From: Methylococcus sp. EFPC2
GTDB lineage: Bacteria; Pseudomonadota; Gammaproteobacteria; Methylococcales; Methylococcaceae
DNA: 64,000 nt
Reading direction: 5' to 3'
Assembly: GCF_016925495.1 (NCBI RefSeq)
Contig: NZ_CP070491.1
Coordinates: 682,001-746,000, forward strand
Numbering within the stretch: position 1 is the first letter of the stretch; each line of letters opens with the position of its first letter. The notes under the pieces were generated by a model, which saw only the letters and a program-made list of their open reading frames with translations, did not search any database and was not told the origin of the DNA. The position numbers were made by a program, and so were the translations under genes. Positions 26,287 through 35,278 of the stretch are shown here, in pieces.

Positions 26287-29200
26287 CTATTCCAACTCCA
26301 CCACAAGCCGGTTTTCGCTTTCCTTCAGGTGCTTGCGCACTTCTGCCATGGACACGGCGGCAGCTCCGGTGCGGTACGGATTGGAATGGCGGGCGAAGGG
26401 CAGATCGACGCCGTTGAGTCGAACGGCCGTGACGCCGCAGCCCCGTTCGCCAACCCGGTAACTGACTTCGAAGGAATGTTCCCAAAGCGTCAGCTCGGCC
26501 TGTAGCCCGTCCAAGTCTTTGGGTATGACGGGGTCGATCACCAGACGTGTCGACTCCTGCCGCAAGCCGAGGAAAGTGCGCAGTATCAGGCTGACAGCGA
26601 TGCCGGCGCCGCTGGAGTAGACACGCCAGCCGCCTTCCAGGGGGATTTCGCCCTTAATGGCCCGGTCGTATTCCGTGTAGGCTTGATAGCGGTCGGTGTA
26701 GGCGGCATCGGAGCTGGAGTAGTAGCAATTGGCCTGTCGCGCGGCGGCGCTGGGAACGAGTTCGCGGATGGCGACGGGATTGGCTTGGCACAGCGCGCGG
26801 AAAAATCCCTCGGCATCGCCGTAGTAGGCCAGGGCTTCGGCATAGCGCAGATGGGCATGGGTGTACATCAGACCGATTTCCCGCCCGAAGTAACTGCTGC
26901 TCTCTCCGCGCTGGAAATAACGCTGCAATCCGCCGCGGTATTCCAGCGGGCGATCGAACAGCCGGGCACCGTCTGGGCCAAGCAGATGGGCTTCGATGAC
27001 GCGCAGGTGCTTCTGCGCCTGCTCAGGCGTCAGCATGCCGTTGCTGATCGCATGGATTATGGGCAGCAGGCTGTAGGAAAGGCCGGTGTCGCGGTCGCGC
27101 GGGTGGACCAGGTAAGCGATGCGGCCGTCGCCGTGAAAATACGCGAATCCGGTGAGTACGTCGTGGACCAGCAACAGTCTTTGGAAGTCCGCCAGCACCT
27201 CGGCCGCCTCGGACTCCAGAGCCGCTGCCCGGTCGTTTTGTCCCAACCGCCGCAAGGCGGAAGCCAAGGCGGTGAATGTCTGATAATGCAGGGTGACGGT
27301 CCAGGCGCTGCACAGGTTCTCGCGCATGGCGGGGTCCACCGGCTGCAGCGAGTCGTTCCAGTCGCCGTGTCCGTAGGCCGCCAAATGCGTACCCGCGATT
27401 CTCCGCTTAGCGATGACTTGCAAGGCCCGCTCGATATGCTGCCACAGCGTCGCCCGCTCGGCCTGCTCTTCGCCCTCGGGATGGAAGAAGCTCAGCGGCT
27501 CGTCCAGCAGGGCTGCGTCCTCGCTGTAAATGAGGTACTGCGCCAGCGCCAGCACCGGCCAGAAAACGATGTCGCCGTGCGAGTCGCCGGGCCGGATGTT
27601 GCGCTCCCGCTCGAAGAACATGAACCACTGAGGCCAGTCGCCGTCGGCATTCTGGTTGCGGTAGAGGCGCAGCAGCAGGTCGCGGACGGGTTCGTACTTT
27701 CCCAGGGCCAGCAGCAGTTCGACCGGTCCCTGAGCGACGTCGCGGGTGCCCCAGCCGCCGCCGGAATATTGCTCCAGGCCGCGCGGCGCGAGGTAATGGA
27801 TGAGAGCGTTATGAACGTACCAGGGCAGAATCTCGCCCAGCCTTGAAGCGGCTTGGACATAGGGCCCCGCTGCCGGCGGAGTCAGGCGCAGCCCAGCCGT
27901 CATCTGCGTCCAGTAGGCCTCCGCATCCGGACCGCCTGCCTCCGGAACATTCGTGGCGATCAAACGGCCGGTGAGGCGGAAGCCGACCGACTCGTTGGGC
28001 TCGGTTATGAGGCAGAAGAAAGGCTGCGAACGGGAGCGTCCGTCGGCATACAAGCATTCGTCCCCGCCGACCCGCTCCAGGGTCGTGCCGGCCAGAGGCT
28101 CGATGCGGAAGCTGCCATTCGGAAAGCGCCGGCCCACGTCGCACTCGGATACCGGGTAAACCGAAACGCCCGCATCGTCCGACTGGAAATGAACCGGAAC
28201 CGCATCGATCCCATCGTCGCCGTTGATGGCCACATGGTGGGAAATCAGGAAACGCACCGGCCGACCGGCCAGCACCCGGATTGTCAGTGCCAGTTCGTGT
28301 TTCTCGGTGGCCGCGTCGCTGCGCACTTCGAGCAGGCCTTCGGCATGGCGGTAGATCCAGCGACAGCCGGACGGGCTCATCTCGTAGGCGGAGGGAACAT
28401 CGAGGAGATGCCAGCCCCCGGCCAGTTCCACGAAAACCCGCTGGCCGTGTGTGCGGAACAGGCTTAGATAGGAGTGCGTGGTCGACAGGAAGCGGTTGAT
28501 GCTGACATGCCCCTGGGTCACCATGGAGTGGAATACGCCGGCCATCCAGGTGGTGGAGGTCAAGGCGGCTTCATCGGGGGTGAGTGCGGCGCCGCTGCGC
28601 AACAGGTGGCCGTGTGGCCTTAGCACCCGCAACTCCTTGGACTTGAGCACCACGTGGGTGTGCCGGCCGGTGAAGAAGGACAGCAGCTCGCCGTCGTCGC
28701 GCTCTTCCTCCCGCCGTGCCTCGCCGAAAAGCGCGGAAATTTCGTTTTCCGCCAGTTCCTCCGCGGTCAGCAGCGGGGCCGTGGCGAACAGATGGGCGGC
28801 GGGCGAAATGGCCGTACCGGCCGGTTCGAAATCGGGCGGGTTTGATTCGGGCAGGGCCAAGGCGCGATCGACGCAAGCCAGGTCGGCCTCCGAACTCGCC
28901 TGCACATGATCCGGGTCGAAATAACCGAAGAAGCCGCCGCTCTGGCGCTCGCCCGGTGCTAGCCTGAGCGGGGCATTCTGTATGGCCGCCAGCGCGTGTT
29001 CGTGTTGCTGGCGTGCGCCGGGAAGTCCGTCGCGCAGGCCGATGGGCAGTTCGCCGGCACGAGTCGCCAGGCCGTGAAACTGCAGGGCGTCGGTGGCGAA
29101 GCTGACGCCTTGCCGCAGCGAGCCGATGACGCACCAGGGATAGCGGCCGCCCATGGACAGATTCTGCCGGGTGGCCAGCACGATGCCCCGGCTCGGGTGC

Positions 29201-29679
29201 CGGAGCGGGGTGTGATCCAGATACTGGCTCACATAGTATTCGTTGAGGCGTACCGCGCCGTAATGGGCCAGCGCCAGATCCTGGGTATGGATCAAATCCA
29301 CGGTGACCGCTCGGTCGCCGGTGTTTTCCACCGATACATGCCAGAACCAGGCGGGGGCCGATTCCGCCAGCACCAGCGCGGCCTCGAAGCGCAGCCCCAG
29401 CCATACGCCGGAGGCGAGCAAACGGCCTTGTGCATCGATCCGAACCACCGCGGGGCTGCGCGGCCCCAGCAGCGGAACGGTCTGAACCGGTCCATCCAGG
29501 CGCCGCAGATAAATATTCGCGGGTCCGCCTTCCAGTTCGTTGGCCGGAAACAGGTTGAGGATGATATCGTGGTGGTCGATGCGGCGTACCGATCCGTTCG
29601 AATTGACCTGTGCGGTCAAACCCGACGGACTTTCGAGGCGAACCGGAAAGGCAAGGGGGCGTGACGTCTGATCGCTCAT
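26287..29679 (-). CDS. GH94-type glycoside phosphorylase (beta-glucan phosphorylase-like)
   Basis: 1130 residues. An N-terminal beta-sandwich part (about 1-280) and linker are followed by an (alpha/alpha)6 barrel with GH94 features. GHGDWNDSLQ places the general-acid aspartate at about residue 773; HLAAYGHGDWN and GWGTRDVAQGPVELLLAL are typical, and RYFQRGESSSYFGREIGLMYTHAHLRYAEAL lies near the end. The size and layout recall 1,2-beta-oligoglucan phosphorylases, but the linkage specificity cannot be read. Phosphorolysis would yield glucose 1-phosphate without spending ATP. The ATG at 29679 has AGGAGACAGAG before it; the longer upstream frame overlaps ackA and is rejected. Confidence 0.82.
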   Translation of the reverse strand: MSDQTSRPLAFPVRLESPSGLTAQVNSNGSVRRIDHHDIILNLFPANELEGGPANIYLRRLDGPVQTVPLLGPRSPAVVRIDAQGRLLASGVWLGLRFEAALVLAESAPAWFWHVSVENTGDRAVTVDLIHTQDLALAHYGAVRLNEYYVSQYLDHTPLRHPSRGIVLATRQNLSMGGRYPWCVIGSLRQGVSFATDALQFHGLATRAGELPIGLRDGLPGARQQHEHALAAIQNAPLRLAPGERQSGGFFGYFDPDHVQASSEADLACVDRALALPESNPPDFEPAGTAISPAAHLFATAPLLTAEELAENEISALFGEARREEERDDGELLSFFTGRHTHVVLKSKELRVLRPHGHLLRSGAALTPDEAALTSTTWMAGVFHSMVTQGHVSINRFLSTTHSYLSLFRTHGQRVFVELAGGWHLLDVPSAYEMSPSGCRWIYRHAEGLLEVRSDAATEKHELALTIRVLAGRPVRFLISHHVAINGDDGIDAVPVHFQSDDAGVSVYPVSECDVGRRFPNGSFRIEPLAGTTLERVGGDECLYADGRSRSQPFFCLITEPNESVGFRLTGRLIATNVPEAGGPDAEAYWTQMTAGLRLTPPAAGPYVQAASRLGEILPWYVHNALIHYLAPRGLEQYSGGGWGTRDVAQGPVELLLALGKYEPVRDLLLRLYRNQNADGDWPQWFMFFERERNIRPGDSHGDIVFWPVLALAQYLIYSEDAALLDEPLSFFHPEGEEQAERATLWQHIERALQVIAKRRIAGTHLAAYGHGDWNDSLQPVDPAMRENLCSAWTVTLHYQTFTALASALRRLGQNDRAAALESEAAEVLADFQRLLLVHDVLTGFAYFHGDGRIAYLVHPRDRDTGLSYSLLPIIHAISNGMLTPEQAQKHLRVIEAHLLGPDGARLFDRPLEYRGGLQRYFQRGESSSYFGREIGLMYTHAHLRYAEALAYYGDAEGFFRALCQANPVAIRELVPSAAARQANCYYSSSDAAYTDRYQAYTEYDRAIKGEIPLEGGWRVYSSGAGIAVSLILRTFLGLRQESTRLVIDPVIPKDLDGLQAELTLWEHSFEVSYRVGERGCGVTAVRLNGVDLPFARHSNPYRTGAAAVSMAEVRKHLKESENRLVVELE

Positions 29680-29839
29680 CTCTGTCTCCTGGATGGGGTT
29701 CGAAGGCCGATCTGTTCCGGGCAGATAGACCCTAATGTAGCCGGATTCCGTGTCCGCGCCCGGCCTGGGATCGGGCATCATAAGGGCAAATCCGGCCTGG
29801 CGCACAGGCTGGCGAGGATTCAGGTTGGGGGTGTAAACC

Positions 29840-31072
29840 ATGAGCGTGCGGGAAAATGCCGATGTGCTGGTCATCAATTGCGGCAGCTCGTCCATCAAGT
29901 ACCAATTGCTGCTCATGGACGAAGGGCGTCTGCTGGCGGGAGGGCTGCTGGAACGCATCGGCGAGGGCGACAGCCGGCTCCGCCATCGGTCGCGCAACGA
30001 AAACGGCGAACTGGTCGAAGTCGCGCGCGAGGTGAGGGCCCGCGACCATCGCGAGGCATTCGGCCACATAGCGGAAATCATGCGTGTTTCCGGCGTGCTC
30101 ACCGACGGCGCCCGCTTGTCGGCCATCGGTCATCGCGTGGTGCATGGCGGCGTAACGTTCACCCGCCCCGCCCTCGTCGATTCTGAGGTGATCGAGGCCA
30201 TCCGTGACCTGATCCCTCTCGCACCACTGCATAACCCGGCGAATCTGCTCGGCATCGAAGTCTGCCGCGAAAGCTTTCCCCAAATACCGCAAGTGGCCGT
30301 CTTCGACACGGCCTTTCACCAGACCATGCCGCCCTGGGCCTACCGTTACGCGGTGCCGCAGGACTGGTACCACCGGCACCGGATACGGCGTTATGGTTTT
30401 CACGGCAGTTCCCATCGCTATGTCGCGGATCAGGCGGCCCGCTACCTGAACTGCCCCCTGGACCAGCTCAATCTCATCACCCTGCATCTGGGCAATGGCG
30501 CCAGCGCCGCGGCAATCGCGGGGGGGAAATGTATCGATACCTCCATGGGATTCACGCCGCTCGAAGGCTTGGTGATGGGGACCCGCTGCGGCGATCTCGA
30601 CGCCGCGGTTCCCTTGCACATGCAAAGGGTCGGGAATCTGAGCGTGGAAGGGGTCGACCACGCCTTGAACCACGACGCCGGATTGAAAGCCCTGGCGGGA
30701 ACCAACGATTTGCGCGAGGTGTTGTTGAACGCGGAGTCCGGCGACGAAGCCGCCAAGCTGGCCCTGGATCTTTACGGCTACCGTATCAAGAAATACTTGG
30801 GCGCCTACTACGCAGCCCTGGGCAAGGTCGATGCCGTGATATTCACGGGTGGCGTGGGGGAAAACGCCTCCGCCGTGCGCAGTCTCGTCTGTAGCGGCCT
30901 GGATAGGCTGGGGATAGTGATCGATGAAACCGCCAACGCCGGGAGCGAGGGAGCGGAAGCGGTCAGGGATATCGGGCGATCGGGCGCCGCCGTACGCCTG
31001 TTGGCGATACGGACCAACGAGGAGTTGCAGATCGCCCGCGAAACGCTGGCCAGGGTGCAAGCCCCCGTTTAG
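29840..31072 (+). CDS. ackA: Acetate kinase
   Basis: Converts acetyl phosphate plus ADP to acetate plus ATP. 410 residues, normal size, with both family signatures: VINCGSSSIKYQLL (residues 11-24) and RRYGFHGSSHRYVADQAA, the HLGNGAS phosphate-binding loop, and FTGGVGENASAVRS near the C-terminus. Divergent from the GH94-type gene with 160 bases between them. Together with phosphoketolase (7408) it completes a route from pentose phosphate to acetate plus ATP. Confidence 0.97.
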   Translation: MSVRENADVLVINCGSSSIKYQLLLMDEGRLLAGGLLERIGEGDSRLRHRSRNENGELVEVAREVRARDHREAFGHIAEIMRVSGVLTDGARLSAIGHRVVHGGVTFTRPALVDSEVIEAIRDLIPLAPLHNPANLLGIEVCRESFPQIPQVAVFDTAFHQTMPPWAYRYAVPQDWYHRHRIRRYGFHGSSHRYVADQAARYLNCPLDQLNLITLHLGNGASAAAIAGGKCIDTSMGFTPLEGLVMGTRCGDLDAAVPLHMQRVGNLSVEGVDHALNHDAGLKALAGTNDLREVLLNAESGDEAAKLALDLYGYRIKKYLGAYYAALGKVDAVIFTGGVGENASAVRSLVCSGLDRLGIVIDETANAGSEGAEAVRDIGRSGAAVRLLAIRTNEELQIARETLARVQAPV

Positions 31073-31292
31073 ATTTTATCCTCCTGCCCGGACTGAAGAT
31101 GCGGCTCCCAGATAGTAGGGCGGCCTCCCTTCGACTCGCTGGTTGGTGAACTAGGTTTTAGCGGTATGGGAAAGATTCCATTCCGTGAAAATCCCGTCCA
31201 GGCTCATGTGTGGAGGGACTTTTTGCCCCAATGCGTGTCGTGGCGATCGCATGCAAACGATGTCCCGCACGCCGTCACCCCGGAGATAGCCG

Positions 31293-33641
31293 ATGCGTAT
31301 GCTCCTCGCGCTTGTCCTCGTAGTCCTAGTGGCGGGTTGCGCCACATACGGCCGCTATCAATGGGACCAGCGCTACGGCCCGGCCAATTCCGAGCGCTTC
31401 GATCGCCTACAGCGCCTCGCCGCGGCGGTGGATTACCGGCGCGATGTCAAACCCATCCTCGACAATCGCTGCGTGGTTTGCCATGCCTGCTACGACGCGC
31501 CCTGCCAGTTGCAGCTCGGCAGTTACGAGGGCATAACCCGCGGCGGCCACAAGGACAAGGTATACGATGCCTTGCGCCTGCTGGCGGTGGAACCGACGCG
31601 CATTTTCCTGGATGCGCGGACCAACGCCGAATGGCGTGACCGAGGTTTTCATCCGGTGCTCAACGAGCGCAGGCAAACGCCCGAAGCCAACCGCGAGGTG
31701 GGCGTGTTGGCGCGCCTGCTGACTCTCAAGCGCCGCCTGGACTTTCCATATAGTGGCCTGCTACCGCAGGAGCGCTATGATTTTTCCCTCGACCGCGAGC
31801 AGCAGTGTACGGCCATCGAGGAAATCGACCGCTTCGAGTCGGAGCATCCGGAATGGGGCATGCCCTACGGTCTTCCGCCTCTGACCGGGCAGGAACATCA
31901 AACCGTGATGCAATGGCTGGAGGCGGGCGCTCCCGCGTCTCCCGCGCCTGCGCTCACGCCCGAGCAGAACGCGCATGTCGCCGAGTGGGAGGCCTTGCTC
32001 AACGGAGCGGATCTCAAGACGCAATTGATGAGCCGGTATATCTATGAGCATTGGTTCCTGGCGCATCTCTATTTCGACGATCTACCCCTCGGCGACTACT
32101 TCGAACTGGTCCGCTCCCGGACACCGCCGGGGCAGCCCATCGATCTCATCGCTACGCGCCGTCCTTTCGATGATCCCGGCGCGGCGCGGGTCTATTACCG
32201 CTTGCGTCCGCACGCCTCCACGCTGGTTGCGAAGACCCACATGCCCTACGCCCTCAATGCGGCGCGTATGGCCCGCATCAAGGGCTGGTTCCTGGACGAA
32301 CCCTACGCCGTGACTTCGCTGCCGTCCTATGATCCCAAGATCGCGGCGAATCCATTCATCGCCTTCGAACAACTGCCGGTGAACGCCCGCTATCGGCTGA
32401 TGTTGGACGAAGCTCAGTTCACCGTCATGGGCTTCATCAAGGGGCCCGTTTGCCGCGGCCAGGTGGCGCTCAACGTCGTCACCGACCATTTCTGGATCGC
32501 CTTCGTCCATCCCGATGTCCCGCTGTTCAACGAAAACGCGGACTTTCTGGCCAGCGTATTGAGAAACGTCAACTTGCCGGTCGAACAGGCAAGCAACGCG
32601 CGCCTGATCAAATGGCTGTCGTACTCGCGCGAAGAAACCGATTATTTGCATCGCAAATCCGAGCTCTTGAACCAGCGCTTCCGAGGCGACGACGGTCCCA
32701 GGCTGTCCATGTTGTGGGATGGGGACGGAGTCAATCGCAACGCGGCCCTAACGGTATTCCGCCATTTCGACAGCGCCAGCGTGGTGCAGGGTCTGGTCGG
32801 CGACCGGCCACAAACCGCCCTCGTCATCGGTTATGCCTTGCTGGAGCGCATTCACTATCTGCTGGTGGCCGGCTTCGACGTCTACGGTAACACCGCGCAT
32901 CAATTGGAGGCCCGCCTTTACATGGATTTTCTGCGCATGGAAGGCGAAATGAATTTCCTCTCCCTGTTGCCCAAAGACGACCGCAACGCCGTCCGCGACC
33001 AGTGGTATCGGGGAGCGAGCGACGATGTGAAGGCGTATTTGAACGGCAGCAAAACCTATTTCGCAGGGAATACGGGCGTTCACTACCAAACCGGCGATTC
33101 CCTGACCGAATTGTATGGCCAGTGGAAAGGCTATATGGCGCCCGTGCTGGATCATCGTTACGACCTGAGCGCAGAGGGACCGGACGACACGAGTTTTGCC
33201 CTGCTCAATAAACTTGCCGCATTGCGGGGCAGGGCGGTTTCCCATTTTCCGGAATCCAGTTTCCTGACCGTGCGCGGCGCGGATGGCCGCGATCGCAATT
33301 ACACCCTGATCCGCAACAGCGCCCACAGCAATGTCTCCGAGCTGTTGTCGGAGGACAAGCGGCTCCTGCCGGACGAGGATACTCTCCTGGTGGCTCGAGG
33401 CTTTATCGGCGCCTATCCCAACGCTCTTTACCGCGTGCCCAGCCATCGGCTGGCGGCCTTCGTGAAGCTCGCCGGCAATATCCGTTCGGACCAGGACTAC
33501 GCGGCGCTCGCGGAACGCTTTGCCATACGCCGTACCGATCCGCGCTTTTGGGCTCACAGCGACGCCGTGTACGAGGCCTTTCGGCAGGCGGAACCGGTCG
33601 AAGCCGCGCTGTTCGATTACAACCGCCTGGAAAACCGCTAG
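31293..33641 (+). CDS. cti: Fatty acid cis/trans isomerase
   Basis: Periplasmic enzyme that turns cis-unsaturated acyl chains of membrane phospholipids into trans, stiffening the membrane under solvent or heat stress. 782 residues; the signal ends in LVAGC (possible lipidation at Cys16). The cytochrome c-type haem site CVVCH is at 60-64. Long stretches typical of Cti follow (YEHWFLAHLYFD, KGPVCRGQVALNVVTDHFW, LLPDEDTLLVARGFIGAYPN). A CGGAG ribosome binding site precedes the ATG. It stands alone, with 220 bases of apparently non-coding DNA upstream. Confidence 0.95.
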   Translation: MRMLLALVLVVLVAGCATYGRYQWDQRYGPANSERFDRLQRLAAAVDYRRDVKPILDNRCVVCHACYDAPCQLQLGSYEGITRGGHKDKVYDALRLLAVEPTRIFLDARTNAEWRDRGFHPVLNERRQTPEANREVGVLARLLTLKRRLDFPYSGLLPQERYDFSLDREQQCTAIEEIDRFESEHPEWGMPYGLPPLTGQEHQTVMQWLEAGAPASPAPALTPEQNAHVAEWEALLNGADLKTQLMSRYIYEHWFLAHLYFDDLPLGDYFELVRSRTPPGQPIDLIATRRPFDDPGAARVYYRLRPHASTLVAKTHMPYALNAARMARIKGWFLDEPYAVTSLPSYDPKIAANPFIAFEQLPVNARYRLMLDEAQFTVMGFIKGPVCRGQVALNVVTDHFWIAFVHPDVPLFNENADFLASVLRNVNLPVEQASNARLIKWLSYSREETDYLHRKSELLNQRFRGDDGPRLSMLWDGDGVNRNAALTVFRHFDSASVVQGLVGDRPQTALVIGYALLERIHYLLVAGFDVYGNTAHQLEARLYMDFLRMEGEMNFLSLLPKDDRNAVRDQWYRGASDDVKAYLNGSKTYFAGNTGVHYQTGDSLTELYGQWKGYMAPVLDHRYDLSAEGPDDTSFALLNKLAALRGRAVSHFPESSFLTVRGADGRDRNYTLIRNSAHSNVSELLSEDKRLLPDEDTLLVARGFIGAYPNALYRVPSHRLAAFVKLAGNIRSDQDYAALAERFAIRRTDPRFWAHSDAVYEAFRQAEPVEAALFDYNRLENR

Positions 33642-33803
33642 GGTCGCGGCATGTGAGAGGGGCAGGGCGCAATGAGCGTCCTCACTCGGCAAAATTTCGC
33701 GTTTGGCGATGGCGAATTTGATAGGCACGAATGAGGCCGCGAATGACCCTGGTGGACTATTCTCTCGTTTGTATTTAGGACCATTCCCGTAAGGTACGAA
33801 CCC

Positions 33804-35222
33804 ATGAATACAACCAAGAAAAATACCAAGAGATCGACTGCCGGCGGGAACACCGCCCAGGATCAAGCCCCGGTCTTCCGCTCGCGCGAAGAACGTCTGG
33901 TTGCCGGCAAGAGCTTGCGCGACAAGGTGCCGCGTCAGAGCCACGCCGGTTGGAAACCCCCACCCGCCCGACGCGACCCCATCGACGTTCTGATAGATTC
34001 CAACAAGGATCGCATGCCGGAGCTGGTGCCCATCCGCTATGGGCGCATGCTGCGCAGCCCATTCACCTTTTTGCGCGGCTCGGCTGGGTTGATGGCCTAT
34101 GACTTGTCCTCCACCCCAAACACCGGTGTACGCGTGCAGGCCTGCGGGGACTGCCATCTGCTCAACTTCGGCTTGTTTGCCACCCCCGAACGCAATCTGG
34201 TGTTCGACATCAACGACTTCGACGAAACCCTGCCCGCACCCTGGGAGTGGGATGTCAAACGCCTGGCGGCCAGTTTCGCGGTGGCCGGGCGCGATAACCA
34301 ACTCCCCGATGAGGAAGCCAGGGACGCCGCCGTTGCGTGTGCGGGCGCTTACCGGGAGAAGCTGCGGGATTATTCGAAGCTGAGCCCTCTGGAAGTCTGG
34401 TATGACCGCCTGGACGCCGAAACCCTCATTGCCCTGGCGCCTGACGCCAAGGTCAAAAAATACCGGGAAGAGATGGCCGAAAAGGCCCGTGTACGGATCG
34501 GCGACCACCTCTTCCCCAAGATTGCCACCTCGGTCGGCGGGCACCCTCGTTTGATCGATCAACCGCCGGTGCTTTTTCATGTCGCCGACGAGGACCATGA
34601 AGAAAGAGTTCTCGAGGCCCTGGAAGCCTATCGCCTATCCCTGCCCGACGAGCGCCGCGTCCTGTTCGATCGCTATCGGCTGGCAGACAGTGCCGTAAAA
34701 GTGGTCGGCATCGGCAGCGTGGGAACGCGCTGTTTGGTTCTGTTGTTTTTCTCGGCGGAAAATCATCCCCTGCTCCTGCAATTCAAGGAGGCCTGCCCCT
34801 CGGTGCTCGAACCCTACGCAGGCAAGAGCGCTTACAAGAATCACGGCCAGCGGGTGGTCGTCGGACAAAGGCTGATGCAGTCCTCCAGCGACATCTTCCT
34901 GGGCTGGTGCCGGGGCCGGCGCGGCTACGATTTCTTCGGGCGCCAGATACGGGACATGAAACTTTCCATTCCGATCGAAGAAATTTCGGCCAAGCAACTG
35001 AAACGGTACGCCGGATTATGCGGCTGGACCCTGGCCCGCGCCCACGCCAAATCGGGGGATGCGGCGACCATCAGCGGCTATCTGGGCAAGTCGGATGTCT
35101 TCGACCAGGCCATCGGAGACTTTGCCTTGGCTTACGCGGACCAGACCGCGCGGGACCATGCGGCACTGGTGGCGGCGGAGCGGTCGGGCCGCATCGAAGC
35201 CTTGATCGAGGAGAATTTGTGA
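33804..35222 (+). CDS. DUF2252 family protein
   Basis: 472 residues with the kinase-fold-like DUF2252 core: MPELVPIRYGRMLRSPFTFLRGSAGLMAYDL, CGDCHLLNFGLFATPERNLVFDINDFDET and WEWDVKRLAASFAVA. The GD.H..NFG and D.NDFDE elements resemble the catalytic and metal loops of aminoglycoside-phosphotransferase-like kinases, so a small-molecule kinase role is possible but unproven. The basic N-terminus is not a signal peptide. It precedes pta by 56 bases. Confidence 0.9.
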   Translation: MNTTKKNTKRSTAGGNTAQDQAPVFRSREERLVAGKSLRDKVPRQSHAGWKPPPARRDPIDVLIDSNKDRMPELVPIRYGRMLRSPFTFLRGSAGLMAYDLSSTPNTGVRVQACGDCHLLNFGLFATPERNLVFDINDFDETLPAPWEWDVKRLAASFAVAGRDNQLPDEEARDAAVACAGAYREKLRDYSKLSPLEVWYDRLDAETLIALAPDAKVKKYREEMAEKARVRIGDHLFPKIATSVGGHPRLIDQPPVLFHVADEDHEERVLEALEAYRLSLPDERRVLFDRYRLADSAVKVVGIGSVGTRCLVLLFFSAENHPLLLQFKEACPSVLEPYAGKSAYKNHGQRVVVGQRLMQSSSDIFLGWCRGRRGYDFFGRQIRDMKLSIPIEEISAKQLKRYAGLCGWTLARAHAKSGDAATISGYLGKSDVFDQAIGDFALAYADQTARDHAALVAAERSGRIEALIEENL

Positions 35223-35278
35223 GCCTCGGCGGTCGGCTGCGATCGTAGCTAGCGTAATCCGTCGGACGGAGCACCGAA

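Noticed and set aside
31073-31292. Search for a tRNA or small RNA in the gap before cti
   Set aside because: No cloverleaf, CCA end or strong hairpin with T-run could be seen; I find nothing to annotate.
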